Shown piece by piece: positions 7,249 to 15,145 of a DNA stretch of 21,254 bases. The stretch lies in the IMG/VR virus record IMGVR_UViG_3300044825_001260, positions 1 to 21,254 of that record; one strand, written 5' to 3'. Below the pieces are notes generated by a model that searched no databases, was not told the origin of the DNA, and saw only the letters and a list, made by a program, of their open reading frames with translations. Position numbers and translations under genes: made by a program. Position 1 is the first letter of the stretch, and every line of letters begins with the position of its first letter. The stretch is from a virus.

Positions 7249-8766
7249 TTACTCACCTATATGAACCCAACCTGCTTGCATTAGAGCCATATGTTGTTCA
7301 TTAGTTTGAACCATTTGCTCTTCACCTGTCTCTGGATTACGCATGATGTGAGGTTCCGTCAATCTATCCTCACTGATAGCCATAATTTCTTCTTCGTGTT
7401 CTGTTTCATCGGGCTCATTTATGATTTCTAATTCTGTAGGCAATGTGGGATCATCTAACATTTCACGCAGACGGAAATCAATTACTGCTAAAGCCTCTGG
7501 GCTGGTTGCAGCACTCTTTGCCTGTGCTAATTGCTGGAATTCACGCTGATCATCACGGATTGAGAAACTGTTTGGATATTCAATCTCACCATCCCATGTG
7601 CGTTGTTGATAGACCCCAAACAATTCCCATATTTGTTCTTCTGCTAATGCTAAGTTAGATGCTTTCTCACTTAGTTTGGCATTTAGCAATTGAAATTCAA
7701 CCTCTTGTGCAACACCTGAACTTGTCTTTGCGGCTGTTACTCTCACTCCACCTGTATTTGCCATACGATCAATAGATTCAATTAACTTATCCATAGAACT
7801 ATGAATACTAGTTATTGCAGCATTGGAAAATTCTAATGCATAGGGGTTCTGACCGGGGTCTGCGCCTTCTTGGAGCATAATCATGGCACCAGCACCGCTA
7901 CCTACCTGTGCTGTGCTTGGAACTACTAATGTGGGATGTGTGCCTAATCTGATTGCTTGATCCTGTTCCGAAGTTAGGTTGTAGATCATCTTTTGCACAT
8001 CGGCGACATCATTAATATCACTAACGCCGATACCTTTAACAACACTTCTGCGGTTATAAACTAAAACAGCAGGAATCATACCTAATTGATTTGGTTCTTC
8101 TAACTTGAGATAGGCCTCTTGTTTTTCTTCATACATTTCCCAGGTTAGGATACGGTCAGGGAACCATTCTTTAATAACGGTTAATTTATCTACAATCTCT
8201 TCAATATATTTGAGATACACTAATTTATAGCGACCATTAGCCTCACGCTCCCACTTCCAATCGCTAACAACGAGTGGGGTTATAAGATTAACATATGGGC
8301 GCACACCTGCTGCCAATTCTTGTGCCATAGTTTGTGCACCAATGTTGGGCTTTGTCATAATAACCCAGCAATGGCCGAAAACAGAACTCCATATAGAAAC
8401 ATCCTTCATGAATGCATCAAAACTGCGACCTTCTAAATCACAATCCATTAAGAAATCCTCAACATCCTGTTGTCCAGTCCAAGAATAGAATTCACGCTCT
8501 GGTCCTTCACGGAATAAGAAACTCATATAGGTTGAGATAACTGAGGCGCAGTGATTATCAAGTGGAGTTGTCATTAGGCGTTTTTGATATTCGCCATCGC
8601 TTTCAAGTTGATAGCGATTTAGGTGTCCGGCATCAGTGTAATCTTTGCCGCCGACATATGATTGATAAAGAAATAGCCAACGGTCACGATTGCGGCTATA
8701 TTCATTGTGTTTGAGATTTAGTTTTCTAAAATCTTCTAATATTGTGGTATTTGCTATAGCACTCAT
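7249..8766 (-). CDS. portal protein
   Basis: This 505-aa protein would form the dodecameric ring at the packaging vertex. It lies 10 bases after the large terminase gene and before the scaffold and capsid genes, the standard position. Features include an N-terminal helical region (WLFLYQSYVGGKDYTDAGHL), a central NDVADVQKMIYNLTSEQDQA segment corresponding to a portal stem/wing region, and a Glu-rich C-terminus (EPDETEHEEEIMAISEDRL) typical of the crown. Length fits SPP1 gp6-like and related portals (about 450-550 aa). The ribosome binding site is AAGGAACCCATAATG. Confidence rests on size, position and motif pattern together. Confidence 0.88.
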   Translation of the reverse strand: MSAIANTTILEDFRKLNLKHNEYSRNRDRWLFLYQSYVGGKDYTDAGHLNRYQLESDGEYQKRLMTTPLDNHCASVISTYMSFLFREGPEREFYSWTGQQDVEDFLMDCDLEGRSFDAFMKDVSIWSSVFGHCWVIMTKPNIGAQTMAQELAAGVRPYVNLITPLVVSDWKWEREANGRYKLVYLKYIEEIVDKLTVIKEWFPDRILTWEMYEEKQEAYLKLEEPNQLGMIPAVLVYNRRSVVKGIGVSDINDVADVQKMIYNLTSEQDQAIRLGTHPTLVVPSTAQVGSGAGAMIMLQEGADPGQNPYALEFSNAAITSIHSSMDKLIESIDRMANTGGVRVTAAKTSSGVAQEVEFQLLNAKLSEKASNLALAEEQIWELFGVYQQRTWDGEIEYPNSFSIRDDQREFQQLAQAKSAATSPEALAVIDFRLREMLDDPTLPTELEIINEPDETEHEEEIMAISEDRLTEPHIMRNPETGEEQMVQTNEQHMALMQAGWVHIGE

Positions 8767-8776
8767 TATGGGTTCC

Positions 8777-10012
8777 TTAATTTCTTGCTAATTTATGGCC
8801 CCACATTTGAACTGCGGGTCGTTGTATTGGTTGTGTTATTGGGAATAAGTATTCAACTGCATAACGTATGCAATCACCTAAGTGGTCGAAGCCGGAATCT
8901 TTATCAGGAATACTGGTCCCTTCCTTATAGCAGAATTTTTCCATTGTTTCAATTGTATATTTACACTTAGGATCAATAAACAATGTAGTAATGCCAAGAG
9001 AATTGCGAAGTTTAGCATTTACTGCGTTTATGCCATCTCTAACGCTGGCAGTTACTGACCTCGCCCTAACTTGGAATCCTGCTGCTCTAAGTATTGTATG
9101 ATCTGTTCTGCCGCCTGCTGAAGTTTTACGTTGGCCACCAGCAGGGTCTGGATAAGCCGTAATAAACTTTTCAGGGTAGCGATTCTTAATTTCTGTGACA
9201 AGTTCATCGGTGTTACTTCCAAATATTCTAATTTCGTCTACAATGTGCAATGCATTGCCTACCTTAACAAAAACCACAGCGGTGATTGGATCCACGTTAA
9301 AGTCAATGCCAATATGTAATTCGGGTGGCAATGGTTGTGTATAAGCTCTTACATTTTGTGCACGGTCAAAAGCATAGAATATTCTGCCAGAAAAAGTCTC
9401 CCACGAGGCTTCATATTCTTGCCTAAAAATTCTTTCATCTAAGGTTCTGCGTGCTGCCTCAATTTCTTCAGGCTTAACATTACCGCCTTGCAATGTGGTA
9501 TACTGAAAACTAGCCCACTCTTCAGGATATTCTTCATTCATTGTGTAAAGATCATGTGCCCAGTTCATGCCCTTTGGTGTGCCTATGAAAAGTGCTGATC
9601 CTAACTTATCACTTAGTGTAGGTCTTAGTGTTTCATACCATGCATCGGGGTGAATGTCAGCAAATTCATCTAACACTAAAAAATCTAATCCAATACCTCT
9701 AAGTGAATCATAATTGTCCGCGCCTTTGAGACTGATAACTGATCCGTTTTTGAGGTCAATGCTTAATTCTGTTTCATTGATCTTTTTGGCCCAACGCAAT
9801 TCTAATAATTTGTTGCGTAGTTTCTTCCAAGTGATCATTTTGGCCTGGCGGTATGAAGGCGCGACATACCAAACATTGCGTTCAGGTAAGCGTGCTCTAT
9901 AACATAGTTCTCTAATTGAGAGATGTGTCTTGCCAAAACGTCTGCCGGCTATAACAACCTTAAATCTTTGTGGGGCAGCGACAATGGTTTGTTGAGGCAG
10001 ACTTAAGGGCAT
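8777..10012 (-). CDS. terL: terminase large subunit
   Basis: This 411-aa protein is the ATPase-nuclease motor that packages DNA through the portal. The Walker A motif GRRFGKT is at residues 23-29, the Walker B motif LVLDE at 112-116 and the coupling motif GTPKG at 144-148. The RNase H-like nuclease starts at HIGIDFNVDP (catalytic Asp near 237), with a late acidic motif SGFDHLGDCIRYAVEY near the C-terminus. The length is normal for Terminase_3/6-type enzymes. The ATG shares its A with the terS stop (TAATG), so translation is coupled. All expected catalytic motifs are present, so it should be active. Confidence 0.96.
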   Translation of the reverse strand: MPLSLPQQTIVAAPQRFKVVIAGRRFGKTHLSIRELCYRARLPERNVWYVAPSYRQAKMITWKKLRNKLLELRWAKKINETELSIDLKNGSVISLKGADNYDSLRGIGLDFLVLDEFADIHPDAWYETLRPTLSDKLGSALFIGTPKGMNWAHDLYTMNEEYPEEWASFQYTTLQGGNVKPEEIEAARRTLDERIFRQEYEASWETFSGRIFYAFDRAQNVRAYTQPLPPELHIGIDFNVDPITAVVFVKVGNALHIVDEIRIFGSNTDELVTEIKNRYPEKFITAYPDPAGGQRKTSAGGRTDHTILRAAGFQVRARSVTASVRDGINAVNAKLRNSLGITTLFIDPKCKYTIETMEKFCYKEGTSIPDKDSGFDHLGDCIRYAVEYLFPITQPIQRPAVQMWGHKLARN

Positions 10013-10416
10013 TATTCGTCATCACTCCAAGGCAAAGGACTGTTGGCTTCTGAGTTAACTGGGTTGTCACTCATGCCTAGTATATTCTTTGCGAGGAAAA
10101 TCTGGAGTGCCGCATTGTTATTATTAATAGCATTATGCAGCATGGCGCGGCGTAGACTTTGTTTTAATTGTTCTCGCCCTTTTGCCATTATAGTAGCAAA
10201 ATTATAGGCTAAAGTATTTTCGTCTATGTCAAACCAAGTGGCTATTTCTTTATTGGTGCAGCCCATTGCAGCCAGTTTGAAAACATCTTGGTCAAAAACA
10301 ACCTTGCGTCTCACACCTCGGCCAACTTCATAACCAGTTACTTCAACTGTAACAAGGTCTTTGGGTTTTGGTCCAGTTTTCTTTCGGGAGGTGGGAATAT
10401 CATCTGATTCACTCAT
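10012..10416 (-). CDS. terS: terminase small subunit
   Basis: This 134-aa protein would recognise packaging-initiation DNA and regulate TerL. It has a charged N-terminus (SRKKTGPKPKDLVTVEV), a helix-turn-helix KLAAMGCTNKEIATWFDIDE at about residues 47-66, and a C-terminal helical oligomerisation region (LKQSLRRAMLHNAINNNNAA). The gene directly precedes terL. I see no ribosome binding site before the ATG. Instead TATAAATA ends five bases upstream, so if it acts as a promoter the mRNA would be nearly leaderless. A later start is conceivable but would remove the conserved basic N-terminus. Confidence 0.87.
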   Translation of the reverse strand: MSESDDIPTSRKKTGPKPKDLVTVEVTGYEVGRGVRRKVVFDQDVFKLAAMGCTNKEIATWFDIDENTLAYNFATIMAKGREQLKQSLRRAMLHNAINNNNAALQIFLAKNILGMSDNPVNSEANSPLPWSDDE

Positions 10417-10421
10417 AAAGT

Positions 10422-10429
10422 TATTTATA
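10422..10429 (-). promoter_or_regulatory. T4-late-like promoter TATAAATA before terS
   Basis: Exact TATAAATA is followed by ACTTT and the terS ATG. Placed as a -10 element, transcription would start at or within a few bases of the ATG. Confidence 0.45.
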
Positions 10430-10468
10430 GGGATGGTAAAATAATTGTTAGGTAATTGGATTTTTCTG

Positions 10469-10612
10469 TGCTATAATAGTATTACACCAATAATAATTGA
10501 CTAATGTGTAGGATTCGATGAGACTTGCTCGGGATGGACGGCGAGGCTGCGCAAAGGTTTTAGAGTATTCAGTCAAAAAAACCCGCCGGATTAGGGCGGG
10601 CTGGATTTATTT
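10469..10612 (+). ncRNA. candidate plus-strand structured RNA or packaging-site region
   Basis: No gene fits between terS and the helicase. On the plus strand an extended -10 (TGCTATAAT, 10469-10477) precedes a segment closed by TTGACT-AATGT (10497-10507) pairing with GTATT-c-AGTCAA (10565-10576, one bulged C). Inside is a GC-rich stretch at about 10516-10556, unusual for this AT-rich spacer. The hairpin CCCGCC/GGCGGG follows, then TTTATTTG. No good -35 box is seen. It may be a small RNA. Alternatively, lying beside terS, it may be a cos/pac recognition region. The evidence is moderate to weak. Confidence 0.3.
10575..10600 (-). terminator. intrinsic terminator of helicase operon
   Basis: The minus strand reads CCCGCC, a 7-base loop, GGCGGG and seven T. 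It lies a few bases after the helicase stop. Confidence 0.88.
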
Positions 10613-13600
10613 GTTATAATATTCTTCGCGACCTTTTTCTGTTTTTTCGATCCAATCTTTATATCTGGGGTCAGATTCGTCAATATTATAATTCCAAGGT
10701 TTTTTTCCTCTTCTTAAAAATGCTGCACTACAGTAAGCCTTCATTTTAATTTCTTTAGCAAGATCTTGGATCATATTAAATTCCTTGTTAGACAAAGCAC
10801 CATAAAAATCACTTTTAATAAATCTAGTTCTTATAGTATGGCCTGAAACATTATAGATTGATATTCCTTGTTCTTCTAACATAGGAATAATCATTTCACT
10901 CCATTCTATTAAATTATTGGCATCTTTAGCAGTTTTAATTAAGAGGTCATACACAACTCGATGTCTTTTCTTCCAAAATGATTTTTTTGCATACCATTTT
11001 TTTGTTATAGAACTTGTAATAGGCCAAATTTGATGAGGAGGATATCCAAACATTTCGACTAATTGTGATGTTATTGAATTATAATTGTTATCAGGAGCAA
11101 ATTGTTTTGAAACTTGTTCTTCAGCAACTACTGCCATAATTTCAAAAATATCATCTCTATGTTTTTTAAGTTTTTCTTTAAACAATTTAAATTCAATAAG
11201 ATTCTGTGTAATTTGATCTTTAGTTTCCTGAGAAAAACTATTAGTTCCTTTCAACACATAATCGCCGGCCCAAAATTTTTCTCTAAACATTCTAGGGTTA
11301 GTCTTATACAAGGTATAATACTCAAATAGGGGTTTAAATTTTTCAATTTGCAAAAACTCTTGATTTATTGGCGGTGTGGTTTTAGGCGTTATATCGGGCA
11401 ACGACAGATATTTTTCCAACAGCCAAGTGTGCGCTTCAACAACAATATTATCAATCAATTGACCTTTGCTTTTGTGCGAAATCCATGTAATCAATTTAGA
11501 AAAATAGATAGGGTCGAATTCTTCGGGGATCCAAATTCTATTATTCGGACCACGAATTTGTTTGGTTCGACTTCCATTAGGATTTTGAACAAGACTTTGG
11601 AACTCGTCAAAAATGTTTTTATTGCATTGAAGAATTCCAAGCAGTTGTTCTAGCCTATCCTCGCTGAATGAGGGTTTGTCATCAACATCGTTGAATCTCA
11701 TAGGAAGAATATAATATGCGTTGGGGTCTCCGCATACAGGTTTCTTAGTTTTGGGATCAATATCCAGTCGAGTAACTCGCCAAATTTCTTGAGTGGCATT
11801 TACAATAGTTTTGTAATCAAAGTGAATGGCCGCATGATGTTTTGGGCTATACTTATCATCATACCCTCGACCAAATACCTTGCAACTACCAATGGCATAT
11901 CGATCGTGCGTTTTTGCTCGTTTAATAGCAAGGGTATGATTCTTAATTGATGCCGAATTATAATCATCATCATTAAGCACTTGCCAAAAAAGTTTCTTGA
12001 CACTTTTTTCAATGTTTGTATTGCCAAGAACCTTTTTACAAATCCAAGGCCAATTCATTTCTGCCAATTTATTGGTTTTAACCTGATGACTAAATGTAAG
12101 CAGTCTCTTAACTTCGGGGTATTCAACCAAAGTTTTTGCCAATGCTACAAGATCTGCAATCAGACCGGCATGCGGATAGGTATTATCAACAGGAACACCT
12201 TGCACACGCATATTCCAATCTACACGACCTTTAGCATCCACAAATTCCGGGAACATTTGTGCCACTTCGCTTTCCTTAACGCAGGGCATGATTAGAATCA
12301 AAGGTTTTACCAATCCGGCGTTCTCGGCCTGAGCCCAAGTAAAATTATGAGCACAAACACCGTGAATATTGATATTATTCAGACCGTAATCAACAATAGG
12401 ATCTTTGCCCAACCGTTCGGTTCCGGAACTTCCAAAGGTGATAACACTTTCCGTTCTATCATCCAGAGCAGGAGCAAAAGAAGAATGTGCATTGCTGCAA
12501 GGCCAATCGCATTCGTCTCGCTTACGATACCAAAACTTGAATCCTGGATAGTATCGATCCAATTGCCTTTTAATCTGTTCAATTTGAGTGGCATGGTGAT
12601 ACAATGTCAACAGTAGGACACTTTTATCTCCATCCAATGCTTGTTTAATTCTGACCACTGCTTCGGAAACTGAAGTGGTTTTAAAGAAAGGGCTGGAGAG
12701 ATTATTATCGTTTTCGCCATCAATTACCGAGGTGCCACTTACCACAATAACTTCATCATAGAGACCTTTGGCTCTACGACGCATAACTTCTTCCCAACCA
12801 TTTTTGGGCAGAGTTTTGCTGCTGTGATAAAAACTTACGCTAACAGGGCGCGGAGTTTTAGTATAGACTGGATTAAACAAATATTCTAGTTCAGCCAGAA
12901 TAATTGGATCCAAAACACTTTTACCTAGAGCACCTGCTCCAAGTTGATGCCATTTTGGTTGGCCGTGAATTTGAAATGCTTTTTTACCAAACGTGGTGCC
13001 GGCATTGACGTAACCATCCTGTTCGGGACCTCGAGAAACAAATCCAAAAATCTTAGTAGTTGGTTTATCTTTTCTCTTAGCGCGAATGTTATTCCAAAAT
13101 GTTTTGTCGCGAGCAATTTCTTCGACATTATTTTCGTCGGCAACAAATTTGTCATAACCAAAAGTTAGAGGGGTTTGATCTTTCCAAAGGCGAGCATAGT
13201 GAGAAAGATCCTGCGCGGTAGTGTTAATGACAAAATTTCGGATATTCTTTAGAGGGTTATTGCGCAGGCTCATCATCTTAGCAGCCTTATCTGTGCCCAA
13301 CTTTTTATCCATGTGTAGAGTGCTCTTATCCTGATGGATATCAATTTTACCATCAATTCGAGTCACACAAATTTTGTCAATGCCAAAAGAGTTGGCACCT
13401 TTTTGCAAAAGTTCCCAACCATCAATTTTGTCAATAATATGCGAAGGAATAGAATGAACATTGTTGGCATTATAAACCGCAACATAGTCATTATATTCCA
13501 AATGCCATTCTCTAGTAAATTCTTCAAAAAGGTCGCCGGCTTCGCGAGTTTTATTACCATCGTTCGCGGCCAGAAGTTGAGCAATATAATCAAAAAATGA

Positions 13601-13633
13601 TTTTGTGGTCTTAAATGATTGAAGTGTCTTCAT
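10607..13633 (-). CDS. restriction-endonuclease-fold/SF2 helicase fusion
   Basis: This is a protein of about 1008 aa. Residues 30-105 resemble the Mrr-like nuclease of type ISP/type III-related enzymes: GDLFEE at 33-38, GIDK at 84-87 and QDK (QxK) at 101-103, a PD-(D/E)xK pattern. A divergent SF2 helicase follows: Walker A GAGALGKS (232-239), DECD box (373-376), SSGTER in place of SAT/TATPR (402-407), LLTFSH motif IV (511-516), FGRGYDD motif V (587-593) and QEIWRVTR motif VI (615-622, Gly replaced by Trp but both Arg kept). About 360 residues of unrecognised C-terminus follow. There is no methylase domain. I chose the ATG at 13633 because GGAG lies six bases before it and it follows the upstream stop by one base. 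The frame is open to 13654. It could serve replication, recombination, host DNA degradation or phage competition. Confidence 0.78.
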   Translation of the reverse strand: MKTLQSFKTTKSFFDYIAQLLAANDGNKTREAGDLFEEFTREWHLEYNDYVAVYNANNVHSIPSHIIDKIDGWELLQKGANSFGIDKICVTRIDGKIDIHQDKSTLHMDKKLGTDKAAKMMSLRNNPLKNIRNFVINTTAQDLSHYARLWKDQTPLTFGYDKFVADENNVEEIARDKTFWNNIRAKRKDKPTTKIFGFVSRGPEQDGYVNAGTTFGKKAFQIHGQPKWHQLGAGALGKSVLDPIILAELEYLFNPVYTKTPRPVSVSFYHSSKTLPKNGWEEVMRRRAKGLYDEVIVVSGTSVIDGENDNNLSSPFFKTTSVSEAVVRIKQALDGDKSVLLLTLYHHATQIEQIKRQLDRYYPGFKFWYRKRDECDWPCSNAHSSFAPALDDRTESVITFGSSGTERLGKDPIVDYGLNNINIHGVCAHNFTWAQAENAGLVKPLILIMPCVKESEVAQMFPEFVDAKGRVDWNMRVQGVPVDNTYPHAGLIADLVALAKTLVEYPEVKRLLTFSHQVKTNKLAEMNWPWICKKVLGNTNIEKSVKKLFWQVLNDDDYNSASIKNHTLAIKRAKTHDRYAIGSCKVFGRGYDDKYSPKHHAAIHFDYKTIVNATQEIWRVTRLDIDPKTKKPVCGDPNAYYILPMRFNDVDDKPSFSEDRLEQLLGILQCNKNIFDEFQSLVQNPNGSRTKQIRGPNNRIWIPEEFDPIYFSKLITWISHKSKGQLIDNIVVEAHTWLLEKYLSLPDITPKTTPPINQEFLQIEKFKPLFEYYTLYKTNPRMFREKFWAGDYVLKGTNSFSQETKDQITQNLIEFKLFKEKLKKHRDDIFEIMAVVAEEQVSKQFAPDNNYNSITSQLVEMFGYPPHQIWPITSSITKKWYAKKSFWKKRHRVVYDLLIKTAKDANNLIEWSEMIIPMLEEQGISIYNVSGHTIRTRFIKSDFYGALSNKEFNMIQDLAKEIKMKAYCSAAFLRRGKKPWNYNIDESDPRYKDWIEKTEKGREEYYNK

Positions 13634-13634
13634 T

Positions 13635-13886
13635 TTATTCTCCATCTTCCTCATCCATTAGATCTCTGGCGATTTCACACCAATCAAAAACTTCATTGAC
13701 CAAATTTTTTTCACTCCAACCTCTCATATGCAATTGCACAATACAATTGGTCATCAGACTCAAAATTAATGATTCTTTTCTCTCATCATTTTCATCCAAT
13801 TCAGGATATTCTTTCAAAATCTTAAAAAAGATTTCATTACCTTCTTCGATTCCAACTTCGATCAAATTATCAATTTTTTTGTCCAT
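13635..13886 (-). CDS. acidic 83-aa protein, helicase partner candidate
   Basis: The protein begins MDKKIDNLIEVGIEEGNEIF and ends DLMDEEDGE, and is strongly acidic and helical. The middle contains CIVQLHMRGWSEKNLVNEVF, which looks like a conserved helical motif, though I cannot assign a family. It is the first gene behind an extended -10 promoter and is translationally coupled to the nuclease-helicase, one base separating stop and next start. The ribosome binding site is GAGG six bases before ATG. An inhibitor, loader or DNA mimic for the helicase is possible from charge and linkage only. Confidence 0.8.
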   Translation of the reverse strand: MDKKIDNLIEVGIEEGNEIFFKILKEYPELDENDERKESLILSLMTNCIVQLHMRGWSEKNLVNEVFDWCEIARDLMDEEDGE

Positions 13887-13914
13887 GTGAACCTCTGTGT
13901 GTTAAAGTGTTATT

Positions 13915-13943
13915 ATTATAGCATAGGTCATGCTACATGTCTG
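13915..13943 (-). promoter_or_regulatory. sigma70-type promoter, helicase operon
   Basis: CAGACA (-35, 13938-13943), a 17-base spacer and TATAAT (13915-13920) with an extended TGC. It lies about 30 bases before the first ATG and after the LuxR-gene terminator. Confidence 0.75.
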
Positions 13944-13965
13944 TGGCAAAAAAACAACACTTAGC

Positions 13966-13998
13966 CAAAAAAAAGCAGTCCGGTCATGACTGCTTTTT
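13966..13998 (-). terminator. intrinsic terminator after LuxR-type gene
   Basis: AGCAGTC/GACTGCT stem with 7-base loop, followed by eight T on the minus strand and flanked by A/T on both sides, so it may work in both directions. A nested hairpin (AGAACC/GGTTCT, 14000-14029, with CTTTC/GAAAG inside) precedes it and overlaps the LuxR stop codon. Confidence 0.85.
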
Positions 13999-14027
13999 CA
14001 GAACCTATACTTTCGTCTAGAAAGGTT

Positions 14028-14219
14028 CTATTTCTTGACAAATACCACAAGTTGGGTTCTATTACGCAAACCATATTTGCGGAGAATATTTCCCATATGC
14101 AGTTTGATTGTGCTTTCACTTACATTCAACAATCTTGCCAAATGTTTGTTTGAGCACACTCTTGTCAAAAAGAGATCAAGAACTTCTTGTTCCCTTGGCG
14201 TTAGTCTAACATTATCCAT
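14028..14219 (-). CDS. single-domain LuxR-type HTH regulator
   Basis: This 63-aa protein is almost exactly one LuxR/GerE DNA-binding domain: LTPREQEVLDLFLTRVCSNK, ARLLNVSESTIKLHMGNILRKYGLRNRTQL. The conserved Glu (REQEVL), the recognition helix around SESTIKLHMGNIL and the fourth helix are present. There is no receiver or ligand-binding domain, so it resembles GerE-like stand-alone regulators. It would bind DNA as a dimer. It has its own sigma70-like promoter and terminator. The site AAAGGA lies in a small hairpin (GGTTC/GAACC, 14224-14240), which may limit translation. Targets are unknown. Confidence 0.93.
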   Translation of the reverse strand: MDNVRLTPREQEVLDLFLTRVCSNKHLARLLNVSESTIKLHMGNILRKYGLRNRTQLVVFVKK

Positions 14220-14223
14220 TTTT

Positions 14224-14240
14224 GGTTCCTTTCAAGAACC
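14224..14240 (-). promoter_or_regulatory. leader hairpin holding the LuxR ribosome binding site
   Basis: GGTTC-TTGAAAG-GAACC places AAAGGA partly in the loop and partly in the 3' arm, a few bases before ATG. The stem has only five pairs, so any control would be mild, temperature-dependent or protein-assisted. Confidence 0.4.
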
Positions 14241-14269
14241 GGAAGGATTTATTTTAAACAACATATATA

Positions 14270-14298
14270 AGTATATCTTATTGTTAAAAATTTAGCAA
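14270..14298 (-). promoter_or_regulatory. sigma70-type promoter of LuxR-type gene
   Basis: TTGCTA (14293-14298), 17-base spacer, TATACT (14270-14275), located between an upstream terminator and the gene. Confidence 0.7.
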
Positions 14299-14311
14299 GA
14301 AATATTTTAAT

Positions 14312-14343
14312 AAAAAAGCCCGGGAGTGACGAATTCCCGGGCC
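14312..14343 (-). terminator. intrinsic terminator after 59-aa gene
   Basis: GCCCGGGA/TCCCGGGC stem with 9-base loop and six T, 33 bases after the stop codon. Confidence 0.9.
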
Positions 14344-14375
14344 CAGACTTGGTTTATAGGTAGTTTAGAGATTTT

Positions 14376-14555
14376 TTATTTTATTGCCGAGAGAATATCG
14401 GCGTAATCAGACATAGTAATAGTTTTCTTTTTAGAAAGTTCGGTGGCCTTTTCTGCGATGAAATGAATCTGCGCATCACTCTTCAGCGTTTCTCTTGCAA
14501 GTTCTAACAATCTAATAAAAGTTGGGACATTTACTTTAATGACATCTGGTTCCAT
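14376..14555 (-). CDS. hypothetical 59-aa helical protein
   Basis: The protein begins MEPDVIKVNVPTFIRLLELA, with ARETLKSDAQIHFIAEKATE and an end SKKKTITMSDYADILSAIK. It is helical and mildly charged, of a type common among small phage accessory proteins. The frame is open to an ATG at 14573, but GGGAG-AATATT-ATG makes 14555 the better start. It forms its own unit, with a TAAATACT element just upstream and an intrinsic terminator downstream. No family is recognised. Confidence 0.75.
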   Translation of the reverse strand: MEPDVIKVNVPTFIRLLELARETLKSDAQIHFIAEKATELSKKKTITMSDYADILSAIK

Positions 14556-14570
14556 AATATTCTCCCTGCA

Positions 14571-14580
14571 CAAGTATTTA
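14571..14580 (-). promoter_or_regulatory. late-promoter-like motif TAAATACTTG
   Basis: It shares TAAATACT with three other intergenic elements and lies about 15 bases before a start codon and after a terminator. No clear -35 box is present. Confidence 0.4.
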
Positions 14581-14629
14581 GAATAGGTTAGGAAAAAAGA
14601 ATATCGACTAAAGTGTTAGTGTTTAGGTC

Positions 14630-14665
14630 AAAAAAATGCTCGGGGCTATGACGGACCCCGAGCAC
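14630..14665 (-). terminator. intrinsic terminator of accessory operon
   Basis: Nine-bp stem TGCTCGGGG/CCCCGAGCA, 10-base loop and seven T. It ends the operon 16299-14736. The 70 bases between the last stop codon and the stem hold no convincing gene. Confidence 0.92.
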
Positions 14666-14735
14666 TAAGATAAAAGTTCTAAGATATTTGCCTTTTCATG
14701 ACAACAAGAACCTCATTGCTCTTGCTGTGCTACTA

Positions 14736-14945
14736 TTATGCTGGATCTTTAGTGTCTAAGTCAAGCACTGATTTTACCAAAAATAATTCACAACCTTTTA
14801 GGGTCAACAAAGTTGATGTTGGGCTGGGATATCGAATCCAATAACCGTTTTGTTGTGGGTCATGCCAAACATCACGGTTATCCAAATCCTGTTTTCTCAC
14901 ACCACAATTGACTACTTCAAAATTGGTGAGAAAAGCACAACCCAT
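14736..14945 (-). CDS. hypothetical 69-aa protein
   Basis: The sequence runs MGCAFLTNFEVVNCGVRKQD, then RDVWHDPQQNGYWIRYPSPT and KGCELFLVKSVLDLDTKDPA. It is beta-rich with two or three cysteines that do not form a recognisable metal site. Its ATG overlaps the preceding stop (TAATG), and it is the last gene of the accessory operon before a strong terminator. Function is not recognised. Confidence 0.65.
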   Translation of the reverse strand: MGCAFLTNFEVVNCGVRKQDLDNRDVWHDPQQNGYWIRYPSPTSTLLTLKGCELFLVKSVLDLDTKDPA

Positions 14946-15145
14946 TATAGCAATTCCATGAACTCAATATGCTTGATGGCCAAACCACCACACACACCTT
15001 GAGCACGAAGCTGTTCATAATGTTCGCGAGCCATGTCGCGGTCATTATATTCAAAGCGGGCGGTCTTTTGTTCCTGTAGGCGAAGATCAATTTGAAACTT
15101 TCGAGGTTTTTGGGGATCTCGAAGTATGGCTGCTGTCTTTTTCAT
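14945..15145 (-). CDS. hypothetical 66-aa protein
   Basis: A basic, mixed alpha/beta small protein: MKKTAAILRDPQKPRKFQID, then LRLQEQKTARFEYNDRDMAR and an end AIKHIEFMELL. The two strands around KFQIDLRL and TARFEYND with a following helix (REHYEQLRAQG) suggest a compact fold, with no known family. Stop and start codons overlap with both neighbours (ATGA upstream, TAATG downstream), showing co-translation. Confidence 0.68.
   Translation of the reverse strand: MKKTAAILRDPQKPRKFQIDLRLQEQKTARFEYNDRDMAREHYEQLRAQGVCGGLAIKHIEFMELL

Noticed and set aside
10505-10560. GGATTCGATGAG resembling a tRNA T-arm or hammerhead core
   Set aside because: No acceptor stem, anticodon arm or complete hammerhead core (CUGAUGA...GAAA) can be paired.
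10607-13633. Complete restriction-modification system
   Set aside because: No methyltransferase motifs (such as NPPY or FxGxG) are present in the helicase protein or its neighbours.
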